A DNA stretch of 64,000 bases from Propioniciclava tarda (GTDB lineage Bacteria > Actinomycetota > Actinomycetes > Propionibacteriales > Propionibacteriaceae). A model generated the notes under the pieces. The model ran no database searches. It was not told the DNA's origin and saw nothing but the letters and a program-made list of their open reading frames with translations. Made by a program: the position numbers and the translations under genes. The stretch is from the NCBI RefSeq assembly GCF_900182665.1, contig NZ_FXTL01000012.1:1-64000 (forward strand), given 5' to 3'. Positions within the stretch are counted from its first letter, which is position 1; each line of letters opens with the position of its first letter. Positions 1 through 13,889 of this stretch are shown piece after piece.

Positions 1-118
1 CTGCGGACTCGACTCACCCTGCACAACCCAACAATTCCAGCCCAGAACCGATCAACGCGGCGGACTCGCGGACGGATTGTTCAGCAGGCTCCTAGGGCGC
101 ATCGCCTGAGGTGGCGGG

Positions 119-247
119 GCCTCGACAGGCTCAGCACCGAAAGCCTCAGCCGAGGCTCCGACAGGCTCAACCAACGCAGGACCCCGGTACGCCTTCGACA
201 GGCTCAACCAACGTAGGACTCAGACGAGACAGGCTCAGCCAACGAAG
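119..247. repeat. Cluster of four GACAGGCTCA-type repeats
   Basis: Four copies of a short element with core GACAGGCTCA begin at 124, 160, 197 and 228, about 31-37 nt apart. The better copies read CTTCGACAGGCTCAACCAACG. A further copy lies at 51444-51466 and a degenerate one near 54411. The rest of positions 1-265 has no convincing gene. Similar sequences occur in many actinobacterial intergenic regions as far as I recall; their function is unknown to me. The units differ and the intervening sequence is too short and irregular for a CRISPR array. Confidence 0.8.
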
Positions 248-265
248 TCCGCATCGATCAGCGCG

Positions 266-934
266 TCAGGACGCGCCGATCGCCGCGCGCCGTGACCGCT
301 TGCTGAGCGCTCGGCGCTGCTGCCAGAGGTCGAATCGACCCGGGTAGCGGGCGACGAGGTTCCCGAGTCGGTTGTCGCCACGGACCATGAGCTGCGGGAA
401 GCCGGGCGTCGCGCGCTCGGCGACCCCGTTCTTGATCGAGCCCATGCCCTTGGTCACCCGGGACGAGTCGACCCCCCAGCCGTCGGGCACGACCAGGACC
501 AGGTTCCCGGCGCGTCCGTTCATCACGATGTCGATGACCAGGGACACCGGCGTCGACTCGGTGAAGTTCAGTTTCACGTTGGCGGCCACCGGGTGCGCCT
601 CGAGGAACGGCGGGACGTCCCAGACGCCCAGGCGCTTCTCGTCCTCCCAGCGCGCCGTGAGGACCAGTGGGTCCTCCCAGCTGAATCCCGGACCTCGGCC
701 CTGCCGCACGGGCGTCCCTGCGACCAACTCGGCGAGCGCGAGCTGAGGCAGAACGTCGGCCAGCACCACGGCCAGCTCGCCGCGAGTCCTCGCGGACTGA
801 GCCCGCGGCGTCCGATCAGACAGTTCGGACGCCGTGAGGCGTCCGTCCGCGGCGGCCTTGGTCAAGGCCGCGATCGCGGCCTGACGTTCGGCGTCCCCGA
901 CCCGGACGAAGGGGGTGTCGATGCCAGAGGTCAC
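266..934 (-). CDS. DUF1707 domain protein
   Basis: A 222-residue protein. Residues about 10-60 match the DUF1707 pattern of actinobacteria: RVGDAER, a GRLTASELSDR segment, then ARTRGELAVVLADV. The C-terminal half contains LVVPDGWGV and alternating hydrophobic stretches like the beta-rich domain often attached to DUF1707. There is no clear membrane segment. DUF1707 is a short, possibly DNA- or protein-binding helical module of unknown role. The start is GTG, giving MTSGIDTPFV. The gene begins 9 nt after the cimA stop on the same strand, so co-transcription is likely. Function is not known. Confidence 0.8.
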   Translation of the reverse strand: MTSGIDTPFVRVGDAERQAAIAALTKAAADGRLTASELSDRTPRAQSARTRGELAVVLADVLPQLALAELVAGTPVRQGRGPGFSWEDPLVLTARWEDEKRLGVWDVPPFLEAHPVAANVKLNFTESTPVSLVIDIVMNGRAGNLVLVVPDGWGVDSSRVTKGMGSIKNGVAERATPGFPQLMVRGDNRLGNLVARYPGRFDLWQQRRALSKRSRRAAIGAS

Positions 935-943
935 GGGCCAAGA

Positions 944-2533
944 CTAGCCAGCCGCAGGCGTGGAGAGCCCCCAGCGGTAGCAGTCGTAGAGGGCCTCCCA
1001 GGACGCCTCGATGACATTGGTGCCGACGCCGACGCACGTCCATGTGCGGGAACCGTCCGTCATGTCGATGAGGACCCGCACGATGGCGTCCGTGCCGTGG
1101 CCCTGATCCATGATGCGGACGCGGTAGTCGACGAGGTCGAACGTCTCGGCGGCCGGGTACTTCGCCTTCAGGGCGCCGGTCAGGGCCTGGTCCAGCGCGT
1201 TCAGCGGCCCGAAGCCCTCGCCGACCAGCTTGGTGGTCTCGCCGTCGATGCGCACCTTGACGATCGCCTCGGAGTCGCCGTCCTCGCCCTGCTCGTTGCC
1301 GGTCCAGACGCGCCAGTGCAGGACCTCGAAGAACTCCTCCGACAGGCCCAGCGCGTCGCGCAGCAACAGCTCGAAGGACGCGTCCGCCGCCTCGTAGCTG
1401 TAGCCCTGGGCCTCACGCTCCTTGACCAGATCGGTGATCTCGGCGGCCTGAACGCGGTCGGAGATGTCGTAGCCGAGTTCCTCACCCTTGAGCTGGATGT
1501 TCGCGCGGCCAGCCATGTCAGAGACCAGCATGCGCATGTCGTTGCCGACGAAGGTCGGATCGGTGTGCTGGTACAGGTTGGCGTCCACCTTGATCGCGGA
1601 CGCGTGCAGTCCGGCCTTGTGCGCGAACGCCGAGTGGCCGACGTAGGGCTGGCGAGTGTTGGGCTGGACGTGGGTGATGGCGGCCACCGCGTGCGACGTC
1701 GCCGTGACCTTGGCGAGGGCGTCCGGGGCGACGATGTTCCAGCCGTACTTGAGCTGGAGGTTGGCGAGCACCGTGATCAGGTCGGCGTTGCCGGTGCGCT
1801 CTCCGTGGCCGTTGATGGTGCCCTGCACGTGCATGGCGCCGGCGTCCACGGCAGCGATGGTGTTCGCGACGGCGCAGCCCGTGTCGTTGTGGCAGTGGAT
1901 GCCGAGGTCGACGCCGACCTGACCGGCGGCGTCCACGACCTCACCCATCCAGCCGGGGAGCATGCCGCCGTTGGTGTCGCACATTACTACGACCTCGGCG
2001 CCGGCGTCCGCGGACGTCTTGACGACCTCCAACGCGTAGGCCGGGTTCGCTCGGTAGCCGTCGAAGAAGTGCTCGGCGTCGATGAAGACGCGGCGGCCCT
2101 CGCCGGTCAGGAACTTGACCGTGTCGGAGATCATCGCCAGGTTCTCGTCGAGGGTCGTCCGCAGCGCCCGATAAACGTGGGCATCGTGGCTCTTGGCGAC
2201 CAGGGTGATGACGGGGGTCTCGGCCTCCAGCAGCGCCCGGGTCAGCGGGTCGGACGAGGCCTGGCCGCCCACCTTGCGGGTCGAGCCGAAGGCGACCAAT
2301 TGAGAGTTGCGCAGCTTCAGCTCGCCGTCGGCGGCGGCCTTGAAGAAGGCCGTGTCGTTGGGATTGGCTCCCGGCCAGCCGCCCTCAATGAACGTGACGC
2401 CGAGGTCATCCAGCGATCGGGCGATGCGCAGCTTGTCGTGGACCGTGAGCCGGAGGCCCTCCTGCTGCGCACCGTCGCGCAGGGTGGTGTCGTAGACGTG
2501 GAAGACGTCGGGCGCGACGGGGACCATGGGCAT
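944..2533 (-). CDS. cimA: Citramalate synthase
   Basis: A 529-residue enzyme of the 2-isopropylmalate/homocitrate synthase family. It condenses pyruvate with acetyl-CoA to (R)-citramalate, the entry step of the threonine-independent isoleucine pathway. The N-terminal barrel opens with [12 protein letters not shown] (D15) and has the metal-ligand [13 protein letters not shown] motif. A C-terminal LeuA-type dimerisation/regulatory domain follows. The motif variant DGAQQEG and the length match CimA rather than LeuA. ATG at 2533 is preceded by AGGTGAGG seven bases upstream; a second ATG two codons later is less well placed. It diverges from tpx. Together with ilvE, leuB and ilvBNC nearby it suggests isoleucine is made from pyruvate. 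Confidence 0.93.
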   Translation of the reverse strand: MPMVPVAPDVFHVYDTTLRDGAQQEGLRLTVHDKLRIARSLDDLGVTFIEGGWPGANPNDTAFFKAAADGELKLRNSQLVAFGSTRKVGGQASSDPLTRALLEAETPVITLVAKSHDAHVYRALRTTLDENLAMISDTVKFLTGEGRRVFIDAEHFFDGYRANPAYALEVVKTSADAGAEVVVMCDTNGGMLPGWMGEVVDAAGQVGVDLGIHCHNDTGCAVANTIAAVDAGAMHVQGTINGHGERTGNADLITVLANLQLKYGWNIVAPDALAKVTATSHAVAAITHVQPNTRQPYVGHSAFAHKAGLHASAIKVDANLYQHTDPTFVGNDMRMLVSDMAGRANIQLKGEELGYDISDRVQAAEITDLVKEREAQGYSYEAADASFELLLRDALGLSEEFFEVLHWRVWTGNEQGEDGDSEAIVKVRIDGETTKLVGEGFGPLNALDQALTGALKAKYPAAETFDLVDYRVRIMDQGHGTDAIVRVLIDMTDGSRTWTCVGVGTNVIEASWEALYDCYRWGLSTPAAG

Positions 2534-2681
2534 GCGGAAACCTCACCTGCTGGGTTGCTGGGTCCGAGGAGTCTGCACGGTGTCCTGCAATGCGGTCTCA
2601 GATCTCGACCGGTGAGACCGCCCCGGTGAGGCTGGCACAGCGCCCACCGGTCGGCTTCTGGCCTGCGGCGTTCGGGGGTGC

Positions 2682-2687
2682 TAGAAA
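2682..2687 (+). promoter_or_regulatory. -10 box of tpx (leaderless mRNA)
   Basis: TAGAAA lies exactly 6 nt before the tpx ATG and no Shine-Dalgarno sequence intervenes. Transcription would begin at or next to the start codon. No convincing -35 box is visible. Confidence 0.55.
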
Positions 2688-2693
2688 GGCCGC

Positions 2694-3191
2694 ATGGCTG
2701 AAACCAAGTTCAAGGGCAATCCCATCCACACCAACGGCGACCTCCCGGCGGTTGGCGATCAGGCTCCTGCGTTCACGGTGACGGGCGCCAACCTGGCCGA
2801 CGTCACCCTCGGCGACTTCGCTGGCCAGCGCGTCGTCCTCAACGTCTTCCCGAGCATCGACACGGGCGTGTGCGCGACGTCCGTCCGCAAGTTCAACGAG
2901 CTTGCCGCCGGGCTCGACAACACCGCCGTCGTCTGCGTCTCGGCCGATCTGCCCTTCGCGCTCGGCCGCTTCTGCGGCGCCGAGGGCATCGAGAACGTCT
3001 CGGTCGCCTCGACCTTCCGTTCGGACTTCGCGACCGACTACGGCGTCAAGCTCACCGACAGCCCCCTGGCCGGCCTCTGCGCCCGCTCGGTCTTCGTCGT
3101 GGACGCCGACGGCACGCTCGTCTACAGCGAGCTCGTGCCCGAGACGGGCCAGGAGCCCGACTACGACGCCGCCGTCGCAGCGCTGGGCTGA
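2694..3191 (+). CDS. tpx: Thiol peroxidase (atypical 2-Cys peroxiredoxin)
   Basis: 165 residues, the usual size for Tpx. The enzyme reduces hydrogen peroxide and alkyl peroxides using thioredoxin. The peroxidatic cysteine is C60 in [15 protein letters not shown] and the resolving cysteine is C94 in [11 protein letters not shown], the two positions and the 34-residue spacing typical of the family. The surrounding PSIDT.VC motif is intact. No signal peptide is present, so it acts in the cytoplasm. It is transcribed divergently from cimA and followed by a strong hairpin, so it is probably monocistronic. Confidence 0.95.
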   Translation: MAETKFKGNPIHTNGDLPAVGDQAPAFTVTGANLADVTLGDFAGQRVVLNVFPSIDTGVCATSVRKFNELAAGLDNTAVVCVSADLPFALGRFCGAEGIENVSVASTFRSDFATDYGVKLTDSPLAGLCARSVFVVDADGTLVYSELVPETGQEPDYDAAVAALG

Positions 3192-3214
3192 CCCGTCCAC
3201 CAGAACCGTCCATC

Positions 3215-3241
3215 GCGGCCCGTCCACCAGGGGCGGGCCGC
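3215..3241 (+). terminator. Terminator after tpx
   Basis: An 8-bp perfect stem, GCGGCCCG at 3215-3222 with CGGGCCGC at 3234-3241, encloses an 11-nt loop and is followed by TTGACTT. It starts 23 nt after the tpx stop. Confidence 0.65.
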
Positions 3242-3273
3242 TTGACTTAAGCTCGGTGTGGGAAGGCTTGACC

Positions 3274-4161
3274 ATGGCTGACGGACAATCGGCGTCGCTG
3301 AAAGACGCGACGGCCGCCGTCGTCGACCTCGTTCCAGGCGACGCCCGCTTCGCGGATCTCGCCGAGCGGGCGCTGCACCAGGCAGAGGCGGCCCTCGGGT
3401 CGCTGCCGCAGGACGATGAGGTCGTCCGCTACCTGGTCCCGGTGGTCATCCCGGCGGAAACGCTCGCGCACGGGGCTCTGCTGATCCTGCCGTCGCGGTG
3501 CGTGGCCGCTTGGCGCCAGCCGGGCAGCGGCCAGGTCCGGACGCGCGCGGTCGAGTTGGACGCCGAGACGTCCGTTGCCCTGTCGGCCGTCACGGTGGAC
3601 TCGGAGATCTGGGGCCGCTTCGACGTGATGCGTCCCGGGCAGGACGACCTCACCTTCCTCGTGCCCCCCGTCGACGCTGTCGCGCTGCCGGAGCTGCTGC
3701 GCCGCGTCCTGGTGCGCGAGCCGGGCGCCCACCTGGTGCCCTTCGCCGGAACGCCTCTCGGCGCTCGCTCGTGGGGCGCGGAGACTCCGCGCCAGACCCC
3801 CGACCCGGACCTAACCCAGCCGCTGTCGGCCCTCGACACGCCCGCGCCGCCCGCGTTGGCCGCTGCCCCGCTGCCCCCGCGACGCGTCGGTGACGAGGTC
3901 GCGATCGAGGTGCCTCTGTACCGCGACGAGGCCCTCTACCGGGACGACGGCTCCGCGCCGATGCACCCGCTGCCCGCGATCGAGCCGGTAGCCCCACTGC
4001 CCGCGCAGCCGCCCCAGGATCGGCCGTTGGACCTCCCGGCCGTCGCGCCGCGGCGCCGCGGCCTGCCGGACGCGCTCAAGGGCTTCCTGACCGGCCTCGT
4101 TGCGACCCTGGTCGTGGGCGGGTTCTACGTCCTCGCCAAGTGGCAGGGCTGGCTGGGCTGA
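3274..4161 (+). CDS. Tail-anchored membrane protein of unknown function
   Basis: A 295-residue protein that I cannot assign. Residues 1-180 form an apparently globular, cytoplasmic region rich in acidic residues and short beta-like stretches. Residues 180-265 are Pro/Ala/Asp-rich and look like a flexible linker. Residues about 272-292 (FLTGLVATLVVGGFYVLAKW) are the only membrane segment, near the C-terminus, so the body should face the cytoplasm. ATG at 3274 has GGAAGG 7 nt upstream. Its stop codon directly abuts the stop of the convergent gene (TGA|TCA), leaving no room for a terminator. Confidence 0.75.
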   Translation: MADGQSASLKDATAAVVDLVPGDARFADLAERALHQAEAALGSLPQDDEVVRYLVPVVIPAETLAHGALLILPSRCVAAWRQPGSGQVRTRAVELDAETSVALSAVTVDSEIWGRFDVMRPGQDDLTFLVPPVDAVALPELLRRVLVREPGAHLVPFAGTPLGARSWGAETPRQTPDPDLTQPLSALDTPAPPALAAAPLPPRRVGDEVAIEVPLYRDEALYRDDGSAPMHPLPAIEPVAPLPAQPPQDRPLDLPAVAPRRRGLPDALKGFLTGLVATLVVGGFYVLAKWQGWLG

Positions 4162-4653
4162 TCAGCCGATCTGGTAACGGCCGCACATGGGCCCAGGCGT
4201 GAGCTTGAGGGCCTCGCAGGTCGACGTGGCCTCGGCCATGCTCGCGAGCCCGACCACGACGATGGCGTACTGACCGGACTTTCCCCCCTTCAACTGCACC
4301 AGGTCGGTGTCGACGACGACGGCGGTCAGCTGCGGCGTCGAGCGCGTCGTGGCGTACTCGGACGCCTGTTCGAGCGTGAAGGACGTCTTCGGCATCCACC
4401 TGATCAGGGCGATCCAGCTGCCGGACGCCGGCGTCGCCAGTCCGCCGACCGATGTGGACGCCCCCGGCATGGACGACACCGCGACGACCGCGGTGCTCGG
4501 CGAGGCCGAGGGCGAGCCACCTGGACGCTGAGCAGCGGACTTGGCTGGCACCAACGATAGGGCGCCGATGACGAGAACGACGCCCGTCGCCACCCCGGCC
4601 ACGGCGCCTAGGGCGAAGCGACCGTTGCCGGAGCGGCCGCGTTCCTGGCTCAT
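4162..4653 (-). CDS. Membrane-anchored extracytoplasmic protein, unknown function
   Basis: 163 residues. A charged N-terminus (MSQERGRSGNGR) precedes one membrane segment at about 13-36, then a Ser/Pro/Ala linker to about residue 75. The compact C-terminal domain of about 85 residues contains two cysteines near its end (TCEALKLTPGPMCGRYQ) that could form a disulfide. Its fold resembles small SPOR-like domains, but the similarity is not strong enough to name it. ATG at 4653 is preceded by AGGAGGG and AAGGGG. It lies 30 nt downstream-facing from ilvE's end only by position; co-transcription with the upstream minus-strand genes is possible but not shown. Confidence 0.65.
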   Translation of the reverse strand: MSQERGRSGNGRFALGAVAGVATGVVLVIGALSLVPAKSAAQRPGGSPSASPSTAVVAVSSMPGASTSVGGLATPASGSWIALIRWMPKTSFTLEQASEYATTRSTPQLTAVVVDTDLVQLKGGKSGQYAIVVVGLASMAEATSTCEALKLTPGPMCGRYQIG

Positions 4654-4683
4654 CTGGCCCCTTCCCTCCTGATGGCTGACGGG

Positions 4684-5772
4684 TCAGCAGACCCGGTGCA
4701 TCCAGCCGAACGTGTCCTCGGCGCGTCCGAACTGAATATCGGTGATCGCCTCACGGATCTGCATGGTGATCGCGCCGGAGCCCGGCGGCAGCGCGTACTC
4801 GCCGGCCTTGCTCTTGAAGGCCCCGATCGGGCTGATCACGGCGGCGGTCCCACAGCAGAACGCCTCGACGAACTCGCCGGAGGTGATGCCGTCCCGCAGC
4901 TCGGACGCCCCCAGGGGACGCTCCTCGACCGCCAGGCCGAGCGAGCGGGCCACGGTGATGATCGAATCGCGGGTCACGCCGTGCAGGATGGTGCCGTCCA
5001 GGGCGGGGGTCACCAGGGCGCCGCCCTCGGACACGGCGAACACGTTCATGCCGCCGAGTTCTTCGACGTCGTGCTCCCCTGCCGGCTGGATGAAGAGCAC
5101 CTGCGAGCAGCCCTGCTGGTAGCCCTCGTACTGGGCGATCAAGCTGGAGGCGTAGTTGCCGCCGCACTTGGCGGACCCCGTCCCGCCCTGGCCGGCCCGC
5201 GAGTACTCGTCCGTCATCCAGATGTTGATCGGTCGGACGCCCTCGGCGAAGTAGGTGCCCACCGGCGAGGCGATCACGCAGAACAGCGCCCGCTCGGCCG
5301 CCCGGACACCCAGGAAGTTCTCGAACGCCATCATGAAGGGGCGCAGGTAGAGGCTCTGCTCGCCGCCCTCGGGATTCGGCACCCATCGGACGTCGGCCTT
5401 CACCAGCTCCCGGCAGGCGGTGAGGAAGTCCTCGACGGGCAGTTCCGGCAGCATCAACCGGGCGGCCGAGTGGACGAAGCGCTCGGCGTTCTTCTCGGGA
5501 CGGAAGAGCCAGACCGAGCCGTCCGCGTGCCGGTAGGCCTTCATCCCCTCGAAGATCTCCTGCGCGTAATGGAACACGGCTGAGGCCGGGTCCATCGAGA
5601 AGGGTCCGTAGGGCTTGATCGAGTCGTCCTGCCAGCCCTGGCCCTTGGTCCAGGTCGCCACGGCCATGTGATCGGTGAAATAGGTCCCGAAACCGGGATG
5701 GGCGAGGACCTCCGCCACGCGGGCGTCCGAGGCCGGAAGTGGGTTGGGCTGCAGCGGGAACGACAACGACAT
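4684..5772 (-). CDS. ilvE: Branched-chain amino acid aminotransferase
   Basis: 362 residues, PLP-dependent fold-type IV, of the BCAT type found in actinobacteria and eukaryotes. It catalyses the last step in leucine, isoleucine and valine synthesis. The PLP lysine is K202 in [13 protein letters not shown]. The [10 protein letters not shown] and YLRPFMMA motifs and the C-terminal [13 protein letters not shown] phosphate-binding segment are present. ATG at 5772 lies 6 nt downstream of TATCCT with no ribosome-binding site between, so the mRNA is probably leaderless. It is divergent from leuB. Confidence 0.95.
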   Translation of the reverse strand: MSLSFPLQPNPLPASDARVAEVLAHPGFGTYFTDHMAVATWTKGQGWQDDSIKPYGPFSMDPASAVFHYAQEIFEGMKAYRHADGSVWLFRPEKNAERFVHSAARLMLPELPVEDFLTACRELVKADVRWVPNPEGGEQSLYLRPFMMAFENFLGVRAAERALFCVIASPVGTYFAEGVRPINIWMTDEYSRAGQGGTGSAKCGGNYASSLIAQYEGYQQGCSQVLFIQPAGEHDVEELGGMNVFAVSEGGALVTPALDGTILHGVTRDSIITVARSLGLAVEERPLGASELRDGITSGEFVEAFCCGTAAVISPIGAFKSKAGEYALPPGSGAITMQIREAITDIQFGRAEDTFGWMHRVC

Positions 5773-5778
5773 GCTCGC

Positions 5779-5784
5779 AGGATA
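5779..5784 (-). promoter_or_regulatory. -10 box of ilvE (leaderless mRNA)
   Basis: On the minus strand TATCCT is followed by GCGAGC and then the ilvE ATG. The 6-nt spacing puts the transcription start at the start codon. Confidence 0.6.
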
Positions 5785-5842
5785 GCCACGCCGAACGGCG
5801 TCCGCGTGGCAGACGCACGCCTTCGGCGTCCGACCTGATCAC

Positions 5843-5848
5843 TAGGCT
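5843..5848 (+). promoter_or_regulatory. -10 box of leuB (leaderless mRNA)
   Basis: TAGGCT lies 7 nt before the leuB GTG, with no Shine-Dalgarno sequence. The divergent ilvE and leuB -10 boxes are about 58 bp apart, so the two promoters share this short interval. Confidence 0.6.
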
Positions 5849-5855
5849 GCGGGCC

Positions 5856-6917
5856 GTGACTGAACGGAACAAGAAGACGATCGCCGTCATCGGTGGCGAC
5901 GGTATCGGCCCCGAAGTTGTGGCCGAGGGATTGAAGGTCCTGTCGGCGACGGTCGGGGCGGATTCGCTCGATTTCGTGCACTACGACCTGGGCGCCGAGC
6001 GCTGGCTGCGGACGGGCGAGGTGCTGCCGGACTCGGTCGTGGACGAACTGCGCCAGGCGGACGCCATCCTGCTGGGTGCCGTGGGTGCGGCGCCGGGGTC
6101 GAAGACGATCCCCAGCGGCCTGCTCGAGCGGGGCCTGCTGCTGCGCCTGCGCTTCCTGCTCGATCACTACGTCAACCTGCGTCCGTCGAAGCTCTACCCG
6201 GGCGTCCCCACGCCGCTGGGCGAGAACATCACATCGCGCGGCCCTATCGACTTCGTCGTCGTCCGAGAGGGCACCGAGGGCCTGTACTGCGGCGTGGGCG
6301 GCGCCACGCGGGCCGGGACGCCGCATGAGATCGCCACCGAGGTCAGCGTCAACACGGCCTTCGGCGTCGAGCGCGTCGTCCGGGACGCCTACGAGCGGGC
6401 CATGAAGCGGCGCAAGAAGCTGACGCTGGTGCACAAGCACAATGTGCTGGTCAACGCGGGCGGGCTCTGGAACCGGCTGTTCCTCGCCGTGGGTGAGGAG
6501 TACCCCGAGGTTGAGACCGACTACCTGCACATCGACGCCACCACGATCGCCTTCGTGGCCGACCCGCAGCGCTTCGATGTGATCGTCACCGACAACCTCT
6601 TCGGCGACATCATCACCGACCTGGCGGGCGCCGTGACCGGCGGCATCGGGCTCGCGGCGTCCGGCAACATCAACCCCGAAGGCACGGCGCCGTCGATGTT
6701 CGAGCCCGTGCACGGCTCGGCCCCCGACATCGCCGGCCAGGGCATCGCGGACCCGACCGCCACGATTTCGTCGGTCGCGTTGATGCTGGACCACCTGGGG
6801 ATGACCGCCGAGGCGCGTCGGATCGAGGCGGCGGTGGACGCCGACATCGCCGAGCGCGGGGCGTCCAAGCGCTCGACCACGCAGGTCGGCGACGCCATCG
6901 CGGCGCGGCTGAGCTGA
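5856..6917 (+). CDS. leuB: 3-isopropylmalate dehydrogenase
   Basis: 353 residues from the GTG start, matching LeuB length. It oxidises and decarboxylates 3-isopropylmalate with NAD+ in leucine synthesis. Visible signatures are the N-terminal GGDGIGPEV, the substrate loop [17 protein letters not shown], and the metal-binding [26 protein letters not shown] region with [12 protein letters not shown] after it. A longer in-frame reading back to 5739 exists, but it runs through the ilvE promoter, and GTG at 5856 sits 7 nt after TAGGCT. Its divergence from ilvE suggests joint control of branched-chain synthesis. A strong hairpin follows the stop. Confidence 0.94.
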   Translation: MTERNKKTIAVIGGDGIGPEVVAEGLKVLSATVGADSLDFVHYDLGAERWLRTGEVLPDSVVDELRQADAILLGAVGAAPGSKTIPSGLLERGLLLRLRFLLDHYVNLRPSKLYPGVPTPLGENITSRGPIDFVVVREGTEGLYCGVGGATRAGTPHEIATEVSVNTAFGVERVVRDAYERAMKRRKKLTLVHKHNVLVNAGGLWNRLFLAVGEEYPEVETDYLHIDATTIAFVADPQRFDVIVTDNLFGDIITDLAGAVTGGIGLAASGNINPEGTAPSMFEPVHGSAPDIAGQGIADPTATISSVALMLDHLGMTAEARRIEAAVDADIAERGASKRSTTQVGDAIAARLS

Positions 6918-6929
6918 GGGCTGGGAATC

Positions 6930-6959
6930 GGTCGCGTCCGGGGATGTCCGGACGCGACC
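6930..6959. terminator. Bidirectional terminator built from GCGTCC/GGACGC
   Basis: A 12-bp perfect stem, GGTCGCGTCCGG at 6930-6941 with CCGGACGCGACC at 6948-6959, and a 6-nt loop. It lies between the convergent leuB and P-type ATPase genes. Both arms contain the over-represented hexamer GCGTCC/GGACGC. Confidence 0.75.
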
Positions 6960-6973
6960 TTCGAGCAGCGGCG

Positions 6974-10238
<3,265 letters not shown>

Positions 10239-10256
10239 CAACCGCTCAGCAACGCC

Positions 10257-10291
10257 AAGGGGCGTCCCGGTTCACCCGGGACGCCCCTTGT
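10257..10291. terminator. Bidirectional terminator between rpf and ilvC
   Basis: A perfect 15-bp stem: CAAGGGGCGTCCCGG at 10257-10271 pairs with CCGGGACGCCCCTTG at 10277-10291, loop TTCAC. On the plus strand TTGTTG follows; on the minus strand a corresponding run precedes ilvC's end. The stem contains GCGTCC/GGACGC. Confidence 0.85.
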
Positions 10292-10304
10292 TGCGTTCGT
10301 TGAC

Positions 10305-11921
<1,617 letters not shown>

Positions 11922-11925
<4 letters not shown>

Positions 11926-13670
11926 AGGACCTCATCCTCCCAGTCGGGAGCCATGTCCCGGGCAATCTTGATGTCGTCATTGCTGGTGCCCGCCGCGACC
12001 ATCGGCCACACCATGGCGTCCTTGTGGCAGACGAACTCCACCACGACCGGACGGTCGTTGGTCTCCATGGCCTGCTTGATGACCGCGTCGACCTCCTCGG
12101 GCGTCTCGGCACGGAGGCCCAGCGCGCCCATGGCCTCGGCGAGCATCGGGAAGTTCGGCACCCGCATCGATTCCAGGTTGGTGTTGCTGTAGCGCTGCCC
12201 GTAGAACAGCGTCTGCCACTGACGCACCATGCCGAGCGACTCGTTGTTGATGATCGCGATCTTGATCGGGATGTCGTTCAGCGTGCAGGTGACCAGCTCC
12301 TGGTTGGTCATCTGGAAGCAACCGTCGCCGTCGATGCCCCAGACCACCGACTCCGGACGCCCCACCTTCGCGCCCATCGCGGCCGGCACGCAGTAGCCCA
12401 TCGTGCCCGCGCCACCGGAGTTGAGCCAGCGTCCGGGCTTCTCGAAAGGCAGCAAGTGGGCGGCCCACATCTGGTGCTGGCCCACGCCGGACGCGAAGTA
12501 CGCGTCCGGACCGGCCAACTGGCCGAGTCGCTTGATCACGTAGCGCGGGCTGAGCTGCCCGTCGTGGGTGGGCTCGACGTCGTCGCGGTACTTGTCCTTG
12601 AGGTTGGTCAGATAGCGCACCCAGGCGGAGTAGTCGGGCAGATCGGCACCTCGCAGGACGCCGTTGAGCTCGGCGATCACGTCGCGGACGTCACCCACGA
12701 TCGGCACGTCGGCGACCCGGTTCTTGCTGATCTCGGCCGGGTCGATGTCGGCGTGGATGACGCGGGCCGTCGGCGCGAACGTGCTGAGCTTGCCGGTCAC
12801 CCGATCGTCGAACCGGGTGCCCAGCGCGATCAGCAGGTCGGCCTTCTGCAGCGCGCCCACGGCCGACACCGTGCCGTGCATGCCCGGCATGCCCATGTGC
12901 AGCTCGTGGCTGTCCGGGAACGCGCCGCGCGCCATCAGGGTGGTGACGAGGGGGATGCCGGTGATCTTCACCAGCTCGGCCAGTTCGTCGAATGCGGACG
13001 CCTTCACGACGCCGCCGCCCACGTAGAAGACCGGCCGGGACGACTCCGCGATCAGCTTGGCCGCCTCGCGGATCTGCTTCGTGTGCGGCTTCGTCGTCGG
13101 GTGGTAGCCGGGCAGGTCCACCGCGTCCGGCCAGCGGAACGGCGCCTTGGACGTGAGCGCGTCCTTGGCGAGGTCGACCAGGACGGGGCCGGGGCGTCCG
13201 GTGGAGGCGATGTGGAAGGCGGCCTTGATGGCGGCCGGGATGTCCTCGGCCCGCGTCACCAGGAAGCTGTGCTTGGTGATCGGGAAGGTGATGCCGCGGA
13301 TGTCGGCCTCCTGGAAGGCGTCCGTGCCGATGGCGGTCGACGCCACCTGGCCGGTGATCGCGACCATCGGGACGGAGTCCATGTAGGCGTCCGCGATGCC
13401 CGTCACCAGGTTGGTGGCGCCGGGGCCGGACGTGGCCATGCAGACGCCGACCTTGCCGGACGTCATCGCGTAGCCCTCTGCCGCGTGCGCGGCGCCCTGC
13501 TCGTGACGAACGAGGATGTGGCGCACGAGCTTGCTCTGCCCGAGCGGATCGTAGGCCGGCAGGATTGCGCCGCCTGGGATGCCGAAGACGACCTCGACGC
13601 CGACGCGCTCCAGGGACTCGACCAGCGCCTCGGCGCCGGTCAGCAGGGTGGGCGATCCATCATCGGTCAT
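11922..13670 (-). CDS. ilvB: Acetolactate synthase, catalytic large subunit
   Basis: 582 residues, a TPP- and FAD-dependent enzyme that condenses two pyruvates, or pyruvate with 2-ketobutyrate, at the first common step for valine, leucine and isoleucine. [12 protein letters not shown] and the catalytic-glutamate motif [14 protein letters not shown] lie near the N-terminus. The TPP motif runs from [14 protein letters not shown] to INN near residue 450. A longer reading to 13766 is open, but ATG at 13670 ([10 protein letters not shown]) has GGGAG nine bases upstream and the longer form would translate the attenuator. Expression is likely controlled by the leader at 13723-13848. Stop overlaps the ilvN start. 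Confidence 0.96.
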
Positions 13671-13722
13671 TCTCGTCTCCCTTGTATTCGTTGATCGTGG
13701 GCGGGGATCTCTGTCAGGCAAT

Positions 13723-13756
13723 AAAAAACCCCCGCTGCCGCGACGGCAAACGAGGG
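13723..13756 (-). terminator. Attenuator terminator of ilvBNC
   Basis: On the minus strand CCCTCG (13756-13751) pairs with CGGGGG (13734-13729). An inner stem GCCG/CGGC closes a TCG loop, and six T follow (13728-13723). It lies 52 nt before the ilvB ATG and just after the leader peptide and its hairpin. This is a textbook intrinsic terminator in an untranslated leader. Confidence 0.85.
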
Positions 13757-13786
13757 AGCGTGTCAACCGCGAGGGGCCGACACGCT
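13757..13786 (-). promoter_or_regulatory. Leader (pause-type) hairpin before the attenuator
   Basis: AGCGTGTC (13786-13779) pairs perfectly with GACACGCT (13764-13757) across a 14-nt loop. Its left arm begins inside the stop codon of the leader peptide and its right arm abuts the terminator stem. A ribosome stalled on the Leu/Val codons would mask the left arm. I did not find a strong antiterminator by eye; RNA folding is needed. Confidence 0.7.
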
Positions 13787-13814
13787 ATCGAACTACGAGA
13801 AGAGAATTCCGCAC
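13785..13814 (-). CDS. ilvB leader peptide (attenuation)
   Basis: A nine-codon reading frame GTG CGG AAT TCT CTT CTC GTA GTT CGA TAG encodes MRNSLLVVR. Four of nine residues are leucine or valine in a row, the end products of the operon. The GTG lies 6 nt after the -10 box TATGCT, so the leader mRNA should be leaderless. A hairpin and a U-tract terminator follow. C. glutamicum ilvBNC is known to be attenuated through such a peptide. Scarcity of charged Leu or Val tRNA should stall the ribosome and permit read-through. Confidence 0.8.
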   Translation of the reverse strand: MRNSLLVVR

Positions 13815-13820
13815 CTGGCC

Positions 13821-13848
13821 AGCATAGCCATGGCGTCCCGTCTGTCCA
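13821..13848 (-). promoter_or_regulatory. Promoter of the ilvBNC operon
   Basis: On the minus strand TGGACA (13848-13843) and TATGCT (13826-13821) are 16 bp apart. The start point falls at or beside the leader-peptide GTG at 13814. Confidence 0.65.
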
Positions 13849-13889
13849 CACTTTGACCTGCCCCTGCCCACCATGTGGACGGCCTGCGC

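Noticed and set aside
119-247. CRISPR-like short repeats
   Set aside because: Copies are imperfect, intervening sequence is only about 12-20 nt and partly repeat-like, and no cas gene is present.
941-946. TAGTCT 6 nt before the DUF1707 GTG as a leaderless promoter
   Set aside because: It contains the stop codon of cimA on the same strand, 9 nt upstream, so the match may be coincidental within an operon.
593-2629. 678-codon plus-strand reading frame opposite cimA
   Set aside because: Antisense shadow in high-GC DNA; product is Arg/Val/Gly-rich without motifs, while the minus strand encodes an intact CimA. The same applies to other long frames opposite ilvB, helY, the channel gene, moxR and pyrG.
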